Below, piece after piece: positions 23,510 through 31,035 of a stretch of DNA of 38,860 bases. The notes under the pieces were generated by a model. That model worked only from the letters and a program-made list of their open reading frames with translations. It searched no databases and had not been told where the DNA came from. Position 1 is the stretch's first letter, and each line of letters starts with the position of its first letter. The DNA is from an uncultured Spirochaetales bacterium. Lineage in GTDB: Bacteria > Spirochaetota > Spirochaetia > Sphaerochaetales > Sphaerochaetaceae. The DNA lies in the NCBI GenBank assembly GCA_902781545.1, contig CACZJR010000008.1, positions 1 through 38,860 on the forward strand. Reading direction: 5' to 3'. Both the position numbers and the translations under genes were made by a program.

Positions 23510-23538
23510 TTTACAAAAGCTGGCTCAAAGTGTATTCT
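23510..23538 (+). promoter_or_regulatory. Promoter of the small secreted protein
   Basis: TTTACA at 23510-23515, a 17-nt spacer, TATTCT at 23533-23538. The predicted start leaves a short leader with GGAG before the ATG at 23566. Confidence 0.7.
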
Positions 23539-23565
23539 TAGTTCAGCATGTAATGGAGTTTGAAA

Positions 23566-24189
23566 ATGAGAAAGGTAATACTGACGTTATTGGCGTTATT
23601 GGTTCTCTGTGTTGGTTTTGCATTTGCTGACACCACCAGTCTGACCATAGCAAGCATTGTCAAGGACACGACTCAGATCAACCCGTCCATCATAATCGGC
23701 ATCGGTTCCGCCGAGCTTACATATTATGTCAATCCTGATCAGGAGACAACTGAGATCACAGGTCTTAACCTTACCCAGGACGGAAGCTTCACATTCGCTC
23801 TCATGACTTCAGAGGAGGTCATAATCAACTCCGAGTCCCAGAAATACGGACTTGCCATTGAGATTCAGGCTGATGGTTTCCATCTTTATGACTACAACTA
23901 CAACGGGAGCATGAACGGCTCATCAGAGGAGTTGAGCATCAAGCAGAAGTATGCCGTTCCGCTTGCCACATCAAACCCTGAGGTCGAGATTCCCGGTTTC
24001 TACGGCGCCAACGAGAATGTCACCGTCTACCACAGCGGCAGCAAGAACAGGATCGAGGTCCAGTTCGACAAGGGAAGGACAAAGTCAGAGCTGATACTCG
24101 GCACGTTCACGATCCAGTGGAAGGGAAAGAGACCTCTTGAGGCCGGAATCTACAAGGCCAAGGTCAACGTCATTTACAGCACCCCGTAA
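23566..24189 (+). CDS. Small secreted protein, family shared with 37958 and 38718
   Basis: I do not recognise a named family. The 207-residue protein has a clean signal, MRKVILTLLALLVLCVGFAFA, cleaved before DTTS. The mature part is rich in beta-prone Thr, Ile and Val and lacks cysteine. Its C-terminus, LGTFTIQWKGKRPLEAGIY and on to KVNVIYS, matches the end of the protein at 37958-38551 (ATFRIVWTKK, PGVYTADITLTY), so the two are paralogues. The shape recalls fimbrial or coat subunits with a closing 'G-x-Y-x-A' strand, but that is only a resemblance. GGAG lies seven bases before the ATG; TTG at 23560 is not used. Confidence 0.75.
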   Translation: MRKVILTLLALLVLCVGFAFADTTSLTIASIVKDTTQINPSIIIGIGSAELTYYVNPDQETTEITGLNLTQDGSFTFALMTSEEVIINSESQKYGLAIEIQADGFHLYDYNYNGSMNGSSEELSIKQKYAVPLATSNPEVEIPGFYGANENVTVYHSGSKNRIEVQFDKGRTKSELILGTFTIQWKGKRPLEAGIYKAKVNVIYSTP

Positions 24190-24201
24190 TTTTCGCATAA
24201 T
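24173..24201 (+). promoter_or_regulatory. MATE gene promoter, overlapping the preceding gene
   Basis: TTTACA (24173-24178) lies inside the last codons of the secreted protein gene. After a 17-nt spacer comes CATAAT (24196-24201), only six bases before the MATE ATG at 24208. The start site would coincide with the ATG. Confidence 0.65.
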
Positions 24202-24207
24202 ACCCAT

Positions 24208-25665
24208 ATGCAGCAGCCTCAATGTACATCAGACTTACTCAAGAAGCGTCCGGTCAGGTTTGACTGGAAGACCTTCATAAAAGGTGTTGCGCTAATAGCA
24301 ATTCCGGTGGCTCTGCAGAATCTTCTTTCCACAACAGGCACCATGGTGGACACCATGATGATCGCACGCCTGGGAGAGAACACGGTCGGTGCGGTTGGCC
24401 TCTGCGCGCAGTACTCAAACCTGATGCTTGCAGGCTACTGGGGCTTTGTTGGAGGAGGGACGCTCTTCATCTCCCAGTACTGGGGCGCTCAGGATGAGGA
24501 GGGAATCTGCCGCAGCTACGGTCTTATCTGGACCTGCATAATGACTGTCGGCCTGATCTTCTCAGGCCTTGCTCTCTTTGCCCCGCAGCTCATCATGAGG
24601 CTTTACACGGACAAGGTTGCAATCCAGGAGATAGGGATAAGCTACCTGAAGATCGTGGGCTTCGCTTATCCTCTTCAGCTGTTCTCCATTGCCGCAAGCA
24701 CGCTCCTGAGGGCAACTGAGCGTGTCAGGATCCCGCTTTATGCGGCAATGGCAAGCGTGTTCACCAACATCTTCCTGAACTGGGTTCTGATCTACGGGAA
24801 CCTTGGCTGTCCAGCCATTGGTGTGCGGGGTGCGGCAATAGCCACTGTCTGCGCAGCCGCGGTGAACCTGGCCATCATATTCATCGTCTGCCTGATCATC
24901 AAATACCCGTACATCTTCAGGTTCCGCGCTCATTTCGGATGGGTCGGGCCAAAGGTGAGGGAGTTCTTCATAAGGTGTTTCCCTATCATCCTGAATGAGG
25001 TTTTCCTGGGAATAGGCAACATGACGGTGAACGTGGTGCTTGGAAGACAGAGCGAGCAGACCATAGCGGCCCTTGCAGTATTCAGGACCCTTGAAGGTCT
25101 GATAATAGGGTTCTTCGCAGGTTTCTCCAGCGCTTCATCCGTGCTGGTGGGTAAGGATGTGGGTGCCGGAAAACTTGATGACGCATATGAGAAAGCCAAG
25201 CGTCTCATACCGTTGTGTGTGCTGACCATAGCAGTGGCAGGATTGCTCATTAACTTATTCAAACCGCAGTTTTTACGCATAATGAGCCTTTCCGGGCAAT
25301 CGTTTGAGATTGCAAGTTATATCATTTTTGTCTTCACAATAGTGGCTGTCATCCGCATGGGGAACTGGTGCATGAACGACACATACAGAGCATCGGGAGA
25401 CGCGGTGACCGGGACGGTCCTTGAGATAGTCTTCATGTATCTGATGGTCATTCCCGCTGTCTGCATCGCAGGCCTGAAGATGAAGGTCTCAATATACGTT
25501 TTGTTCCCGATTGTCTACTGTGACGAGATAATCAGGTTCGTGATAATGATCGTCCACCTTCACAGCGGCCGTTGGATCCGCCCCGTGACCGATCTTGGCA
25601 AGGCTCAGCTCCAGGATTTCCGCCTGGCAAGAGGCGGACGCAGGAACCGGAAGACAACAACATAA
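24208..25665 (+). CDS. MATE family efflux transporter
   Basis: A 12-helix inner-membrane exporter that uses Na+ or H+ to expel drugs or metabolites. The 485-residue length is normal. Typical segments are the N-terminal ALIAIPVALQNLLSTTGTMVDTMMI, LGENTVGAVG, LNWVLIYGNLGCPAIGVRGAAIAT near 192-215 and the second-half repeat FPIILNEVFLGIGN. The C-terminus is basic. No Shine-Dalgarno precedes the ATG; a -10 box stands six bases before it instead. It begins 19 bases after the secreted protein gene. Confidence 0.94.
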   Translation: MQQPQCTSDLLKKRPVRFDWKTFIKGVALIAIPVALQNLLSTTGTMVDTMMIARLGENTVGAVGLCAQYSNLMLAGYWGFVGGGTLFISQYWGAQDEEGICRSYGLIWTCIMTVGLIFSGLALFAPQLIMRLYTDKVAIQEIGISYLKIVGFAYPLQLFSIAASTLLRATERVRIPLYAAMASVFTNIFLNWVLIYGNLGCPAIGVRGAAIATVCAAAVNLAIIFIVCLIIKYPYIFRFRAHFGWVGPKVREFFIRCFPIILNEVFLGIGNMTVNVVLGRQSEQTIAALAVFRTLEGLIIGFFAGFSSASSVLVGKDVGAGKLDDAYEKAKRLIPLCVLTIAVAGLLINLFKPQFLRIMSLSGQSFEIASYIIFVFTIVAVIRMGNWCMNDTYRASGDAVTGTVLEIVFMYLMVIPAVCIAGLKMKVSIYVLFPIVYCDEIIRFVIMIVHLHSGRWIRPVTDLGKAQLQDFRLARGGRRNRKTTT

Positions 25666-25754
25666 TTTTGTTAAAATAACAACAAAAACCGCAAAAAACA
25701 TATTTTTTACTAAAATTAAACCCAATATGTGGCCCACAATGGCGTACATATATA

Positions 25755-25784
25755 TTCACAAAAGCATACACAATATAGTAATAT
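25755..25784 (+). promoter_or_regulatory. Candidate oppA promoter
   Basis: TTCACA (25755-25760), 18 nt, TAATAT (25779-25784), in a very AT-rich stretch between the MATE and oppA genes. A palindrome TTTTGTTA/TAACAACAAAA occurs near 25666-25688. It is a moderate match only. Confidence 0.4.
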
Positions 25785-25827
25785 GAGTTTTCATTATAGT
25801 AAAAATTATTTTCAGGAGGAAAGTAAT

Positions 25828-28443
25828 ATGAAGAAACTGACAGTTGCAATGCTGGTTCTTCTTGTTGCTCTTTGTTCTGTGTTCGCCGGCGGTGCAAAGG
25901 AGACTGAGACCGTCGTGACCAAGACAACGACAACAGTTCCGGCACCACAGGTCACGAAGGCAGAGCCTGAGTACAAGACAGATTACGCCACAAACAGCGT
26001 AAACGCAGGTTCTATCACAACCGTGCTTGGCAGCAGCGAGGGTGGAGAGGTTTCCTATGACTACTACAAGGGAGTCGCAGGCAAGGATTACACAGATCCG
26101 GCTTTCTACACATTCAATGACTACACATCAGGCACATCAAACATGAAGTGGTCAACACATACATGGGAGACAGCAGATGACTCCGCTATCCTTGACTACA
26201 TCACAAGAGGCTTCTACGGCTTTGAGCTCTCAGATGACCTTGAGGGATGGGCAATCACATGTGAGATGGCATCTGAGCTTCCTGTAGACGTCACATCAGA
26301 GTACGTCGGGAAGTACGGCATCCAGGAAGGCGATACCGCCAAGGCCTGGAAGATCAAGCTGAATCCGAACGCATGCTGGGAAGACGGCACACCGATCAAT
26401 GCTGACACATACATCTACTCTTACAAAGAGCTGCTTGATCCTGTCATGAAGAACCGCAGAGCTGACAGCCTCTATGCCGGTGACTTCGTTGTCTACAACG
26501 CAAAGAACTACTTCTATGCCGGACAGACAGCACACCAGGAGAACGCAACCGGTGCTTTCTATACAAAGGAAGACCTGACAGTCGGAGCAGACGGACAGTA
26601 CTTCACACCTAACGGAGAGCCTGTCTATCTCGCAGTCAACTATCCTCTTGCAAACTGGCTCGGCGGAAACACACTCGCTGACTATGTCGGAGCATACGGC
26701 GACTCATACTTCGCACTGGAGACTTGGGCTGAGCTTTCCGCTCTTGCTGATGCTGAGGGTCTTGTTCCTCTCACAGACGCAACTTATGCCCTGTACGCAC
26801 CTGTCACAACAGGCAACCCGGCATGGGGTGAGACAGAAGCTGACCTTCCTGCTTACTTCGTCTATGATCAGACCTATCCTGAGCTTGACTGGTCAGAGGT
26901 CGGTATTGTCAAGACAGGTGACTATGAGCTGGTCTACATCACAGTCAGCCCGACAGCAGATGCAAACTACTATGTCCCTTACAACCTGTCCAGCACATAT
27001 CTTGTCTACGAGCCGCTCTGGGAGGCCTGCAAGACCTACTACAACGCAAACGGCGACAAGGTGTCCAAGGATTCAAAGGATATTGCAAGCATCTCAACAA
27101 ACTACTGCACCACAGTCGACACCACAATGTCCTATGGTCCTTACAAGCTCACATACTTCGAGCTTGACAAGCAGTACACACTCGAGAGAAACGACAACTG
27201 GTACGGTTACAAGGACGGCCTGCACAAGGGTCAGTACCAGACAGATAAGATCTCTGTCCAGGTCATCAACAAGCACGAGACCGCTCTTCTTGCCTTCCAG
27301 GCCGGAGAGATCGACGGTGTCTCACTGCAGGCAGACGACATGGCCAGATTCGGTTCAAGCGACTATGTCCGCTACACACCGCAGAGCTACACAACAAAGC
27401 TGACATTCAACACAGACGCTGCAAGCCTCACAGCAAGAGGAACACAGATCCTGACCAATGCCAACTTCAGAAAGGGCTTTGCTCTGGCAATCGATGTCAA
27501 CACATTCGCTTCCTCACTGACCACAGGTATGCCTGGTTATGGTCTTCTCAACACACTGTACGTCTATGATCCGTTCACAGGTGCCTCATACCGCTCAACT
27601 GACGGTGGAAAGAAGGCCCTGATCGAGCTTTACGGACTTACATACGGAGCAGGCGGAGACTACGACGACATCGACGAGGCCTATGATGCAGTCACAGGTT
27701 ACGATCTTGTCGGCGCACGTGCCGCAATGGCAAAGGCTTATGACGAGGTCAAGGCAGCCGGAATCTACAACGATGAGGCAGTCACACTTGAGATCCGTGT
27801 CTACCAGAGCGATGACATCTACGTCAAGATGTTCAACTTCCTCAAGAACGCTCTTGAGAGCGCATGTGTCGGAACAGGCTTCGAGGGCAAGGTCACTCTC
27901 AAGATGACAGTCGATGAGGACTACTACGACACAATGTACAGCGGCGGAACCGACATCATCTTCACAACATGGGGCGGCGCTGCTTACTCACCGTACACAG
28001 TGCTCTATCAGTGCTACTGTGACGCTTCAGACGGATCCGGAAACCAGATGGAGTACGGATTTGACACAAGCAAGGTCCAGGTGACAATCAAGGCTGACGG
28101 CGTTGACTACACCGAGTCACTGCAGAAGTGGGCACTCTGGGCATCCGGTGATGCTGACACAGTCATCACAGCCAAGGACGGCTCAAAGCTCGCTGCATTC
28201 AATGACTACGATCCTGCAACAAAGGCTGACTTCTTCGGAAAGCTTGAGTACGCATATCTCTCATTCTTCACAACAACACCGATCTACTACAGGTCAGTTG
28301 CCTCCATGGTCTCCCAGAAGGGTGATTATGCAGTCAAGAACTACATTGACCTGGTCGGATTCGGCGGAATTGCATTCTACACATACAACTATGACGATGC
28401 TGCATGGGATGCATACGTGAAGTCCGGTAGCCTCAACTACTGA
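25828..28443 (+). CDS. oppA: Oversized oligopeptide-binding protein OppA
   Basis: Family 5 solute-binding protein for peptide import. The 871 residues are well above the usual 520-600. The signal MKKLTVAMLVLLVALCSVFA is cleaved before GG; no proper lipobox, so probably soluble. Family features include GWAITCEMASELP, the WKIKLNPNACWEDGTPINADTYIYSYKELLDP block, YGPYKLTYFELDKQYTLERN and FRKGFALAIDVN. Extra sequence, rich in Tyr and Asp, lies mainly between about 190 and 400. Codon use is extremely biased (TAC, AAC, GAC, AAG, ACA), suggesting very high expression. AGGAGGAAA precedes the ATG. An intrinsic terminator follows the gene. Confidence 0.9.
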   Translation: MKKLTVAMLVLLVALCSVFAGGAKETETVVTKTTTTVPAPQVTKAEPEYKTDYATNSVNAGSITTVLGSSEGGEVSYDYYKGVAGKDYTDPAFYTFNDYTSGTSNMKWSTHTWETADDSAILDYITRGFYGFELSDDLEGWAITCEMASELPVDVTSEYVGKYGIQEGDTAKAWKIKLNPNACWEDGTPINADTYIYSYKELLDPVMKNRRADSLYAGDFVVYNAKNYFYAGQTAHQENATGAFYTKEDLTVGADGQYFTPNGEPVYLAVNYPLANWLGGNTLADYVGAYGDSYFALETWAELSALADAEGLVPLTDATYALYAPVTTGNPAWGETEADLPAYFVYDQTYPELDWSEVGIVKTGDYELVYITVSPTADANYYVPYNLSSTYLVYEPLWEACKTYYNANGDKVSKDSKDIASISTNYCTTVDTTMSYGPYKLTYFELDKQYTLERNDNWYGYKDGLHKGQYQTDKISVQVINKHETALLAFQAGEIDGVSLQADDMARFGSSDYVRYTPQSYTTKLTFNTDAASLTARGTQILTNANFRKGFALAIDVNTFASSLTTGMPGYGLLNTLYVYDPFTGASYRSTDGGKKALIELYGLTYGAGGDYDDIDEAYDAVTGYDLVGARAAMAKAYDEVKAAGIYNDEAVTLEIRVYQSDDIYVKMFNFLKNALESACVGTGFEGKVTLKMTVDEDYYDTMYSGGTDIIFTTWGGAAYSPYTVLYQCYCDASDGSGNQMEYGFDTSKVQVTIKADGVDYTESLQKWALWASGDADTVITAKDGSKLAAFNDYDPATKADFFGKLEYAYLSFFTTTPIYYRSVASMVSQKGDYAVKNYIDLVGFGGIAFYTYNYDDAAWDAYVKSGSLNY

Positions 28444-28461
28444 TAAAAATTAAACATTCAT

Positions 28462-28499
28462 CGCGGACGGACGCTTCGGCGTCCGCCTGCGGTTTTTTT
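28462..28499 (+). terminator. Intrinsic terminator between oppA and oppB
   Basis: A strong stem with apical GGACGC-TTCG-GCGTCC and lower pairing CGC/GCG ends in TTTTTTT. The ribosome site of oppB (GGAG at 28500-28503) begins immediately after the T run. Partial readthrough would give excess OppA over the membrane complex. Confidence 0.92.
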
Positions 28500-28507
28500 G
28501 GAGACAT

Positions 28508-29464
28508 ATGCTCAAGTATGTAATTAAAAGAATACTGCTCATGATCCTCACTTTCATTGTGATCATGACCATGTGTTTTGTTCTTATCAAAATGCTGCCC
28601 CTTCCTGCCGTCAAAGAGCAGGGAAGAGATGTGCAGCTTGTCCTCCAGAGAAGAGAGGCAATGGGTTACAACAAGCCCATCATGACCCAGTACTACCTGT
28701 ACTGGAGACATATCCTTCTTGCAGGGGACTTCGGTGTTGGTGAACAGATGTATGTTGGTCAGGAGGTTACCAAGATCATGCTCACCAAGATACCATATTC
28801 GATTGTCGTAAACCTCTACTCAATATTAATAGCAATACCCATCGGCCTTCTTCTGGGCATTTATGCCGCCCTGAAGAAGAACAAGTGGCAGGACCATTTC
28901 ATATCGACTCTGGTCATGCTGTTTTATTCCGTGCCGAGTTATGTATATGCCTTCCTGGTCCAGTACATCCTGTGCTTCAAGACAGGATGGTTCCCGCTGA
29001 CGGCCGCTTCCCGTGAGGTTGCGGGCTTCTTCAGCTGGACCATGTTCCGCTCCATGGTGCCGGCGGTCATCTCCCTTGCGTTCGGAACCGTTGCAGGACT
29101 CACACGTTTCACACGTGCCGAGCTCTCTGAGGTCCTTACCGGAGACTACCTGCTGCTTGCAAGGACCAAGGGCCTTACCCGCAACCAGGCAATCACCCGC
29201 CATGCCATGCGTAACGCAATGGTTCCGATCCTCCCCATGATCCTGGGCGAGTTCATCGGAATTCTGGGCGGATCACTTATCATAGAGAACATCTTCTCCA
29301 TTCCCGGAATCGGAAACCTCTATGTCACGAGTATCACAGTCAGGGACTACAACTTCTTCATGGCAGACACGTTCTTCTACACTCTGCTCGGACTGGTGGC
29401 AGGCCTTGTCGTTGACTTGAGCTACGGTTTCATTGACCCGCGCATCAAGATGGGACAGAGGTGA
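28508..29464 (+). CDS. oppB: Oligopeptide ABC permease OppB
   Basis: First inner-membrane subunit of the peptide importer, 318 residues, normal for the family. It has an N-terminal helix (about 10-27), a periplasmic segment, five more helices, and the ATPase-docking loop near LTGDYLLLARTKGLTRNQAITRHAMRNA. The end, GLVVDLSYGFIDPRIKMG, is standard for OppB. GGAG lies directly behind the terminator that follows oppA. The downstream gene starts four bases after the stop. Confidence 0.95.
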   Translation: MLKYVIKRILLMILTFIVIMTMCFVLIKMLPLPAVKEQGRDVQLVLQRREAMGYNKPIMTQYYLYWRHILLAGDFGVGEQMYVGQEVTKIMLTKIPYSIVVNLYSILIAIPIGLLLGIYAALKKNKWQDHFISTLVMLFYSVPSYVYAFLVQYILCFKTGWFPLTAASREVAGFFSWTMFRSMVPAVISLAFGTVAGLTRFTRAELSEVLTGDYLLLARTKGLTRNQAITRHAMRNAMVPILPMILGEFIGILGGSLIIENIFSIPGIGNLYVTSITVRDYNFFMADTFFYTLLGLVAGLVVDLSYGFIDPRIKMGQR

Positions 29465-29468
29465 CGCC

Positions 29469-31025
29469 ATGGCAGATAAGAGAATCAATTTGGAAAACAT
29501 CCCCAAGGAGAAGTTCGCTCTGGCAGGAGAGAACCGCAGGATAACCGACACCAAGTTCGAGACCAAGCCCGTAGGCTACTTCAAGGATGCGTTCAACCGC
29601 TTCAAGAAGAACAAGAGCTCACTTGTGGCCGCAATCATAATCCTTCTGCTGTTCCTCTTTGCCCTGATTGTCCCGTTCTTCTCTAACTACAACGTCACAT
29701 TCCGTGACGGCTACTACAAGATGCTCCTTCCCAAGAGCAAGCTGTTCAGCTTCCTCGGCTGGGACGGATGCTCATGGTACACCGTAAGCCAGGCCGGCTA
29801 CGACTCATACTCTGCAATAGGCTATGAGTACGGAGGCTCCGCTGTCAGGAAGACATCGGAACCGATGGTTGAGGAAGGCACGGGCAAGACCTACTACAAG
29901 ATTTACCTTGACTCATATGAGAAGGTCGGCTTTGCCTATGTGGACCTCACAGAAGATGAGTTCATTGCCCTGAAGGATTATCAGAACAGCACAGGCATCC
30001 AGGTCTGCTATCCTATTCCGGAGAACTACAAGATGAGCTATCAGAGTGTGGCCAACGGTGCGAACCTCTGGTACAAGCTTGCCGACACATCAAACACCAC
30101 AACCGGTGCGGCCCTGAGGCATGATGAGAACGGCATGCCGATCTTCGAGAACAACTACATCATCAAGGACAACCCGACCTACGGCCGCTATGACAGCCTC
30201 CGCATCCCCGGTGATGACGGCGGAAAGAACGGCAAGAGCTGGTACGTCTACTCGATCAAGAACCAGACAGGCTACAGGGTCCGTGTCCTTTACAGCGAAT
30301 ACTACAAGTACAAGAACGGCTTTGAGGCAAATCACCTCTTCGGTACCAACCAGCACGGTCAGGACATCTTTGTCTGTCTTGCCATGGGTGCAAGGCTCAG
30401 CTTCATCCTGGCTATATCTGTCAGTATCATCAACTTCATCATCGGAGTCTCATACGGCTCTGTCGAGGGTTACTACGGCGGTCTGGTTGACCTGATCATG
30501 GAAAGGATCTCAGATATCCTCAGCTCCGTTCCGTTCATTGTCGTTGCCACGCTGTTCCAGCTGCATCTGGCAAATAGGGTCGGTGCGGTGCCGAGCCTCT
30601 TGTTCGCGTTCGTGCTCACAGGATGGATCGGAATAGCCTCCCGTGTCAGGACCCAGTTCTACAGGTTCAAGAACTCCGAGTATGTCCTTGCTGCCCGCAC
30701 CCTGGGCGCACGTGACAGCCGCCTGATCTTCCGTCATGTCCTTCCGAACTCACTGGGAACCATCATCACAGGTACCGTCCTGATAATTCCGGGAGTCATC
30801 TTCAGCGAGTCAATGCTAACCTATCTGGGTATTGTCAACCTGGAGACGAGCGGTCTTACCTCAATCGGAACCATGCTCAGCAATGGACAGGCATACCTTT
30901 CGACTTTCCCGCACATCATCATGTTCCCGGCAGTGTTCATCTCTCTGCTGGAGATCTCGTTCAACCTGTTCGGAAACGGACTGAGAGATGCCTTCAACCC
31001 GTCTCTCAGAGGCGCCGAGGAGTGA
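29469..31025 (+). CDS. oppC: Oligopeptide permease OppC with large extracytoplasmic insertion
   Basis: Second membrane subunit of the importer. The 518 residues compare with about 300 in typical OppC. A cytoplasmic N-terminus leads to TM1 (about 52-71), then about 215 extra residues (72-288) rich in Tyr, Gly and Asp, before the conserved HLFGTNQHGQDIF. The rest is canonical, with docking loop EYVLAARTLGARDSRLIFRHVLPN and the C-terminal FNLFGNGLRDAFNPSLRG. The insertion must lie outside the cytoplasmic membrane and could touch OppA. The start at 29469 has GAGGTGA upstream. Confidence 0.92.
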   Translation: MADKRINLENIPKEKFALAGENRRITDTKFETKPVGYFKDAFNRFKKNKSSLVAAIIILLLFLFALIVPFFSNYNVTFRDGYYKMLLPKSKLFSFLGWDGCSWYTVSQAGYDSYSAIGYEYGGSAVRKTSEPMVEEGTGKTYYKIYLDSYEKVGFAYVDLTEDEFIALKDYQNSTGIQVCYPIPENYKMSYQSVANGANLWYKLADTSNTTTGAALRHDENGMPIFENNYIIKDNPTYGRYDSLRIPGDDGGKNGKSWYVYSIKNQTGYRVRVLYSEYYKYKNGFEANHLFGTNQHGQDIFVCLAMGARLSFILAISVSIINFIIGVSYGSVEGYYGGLVDLIMERISDILSSVPFIVVATLFQLHLANRVGAVPSLLFAFVLTGWIGIASRVRTQFYRFKNSEYVLAARTLGARDSRLIFRHVLPNSLGTIITGTVLIIPGVIFSESMLTYLGIVNLETSGLTSIGTMLSNGQAYLSTFPHIIMFPAVFISLLEISFNLFGNGLRDAFNPSLRGAEE

Positions 31026-31035
31026 GGAGGAAGTC

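Noticed and set aside
26648-27403. A 251-codon frame inside oppA, rich in Ser, Thr and Gln
   Set aside because: It is a shifted reading of oppA caused by its strict codon bias. It has no start signal, and OppA itself is clearly coding.
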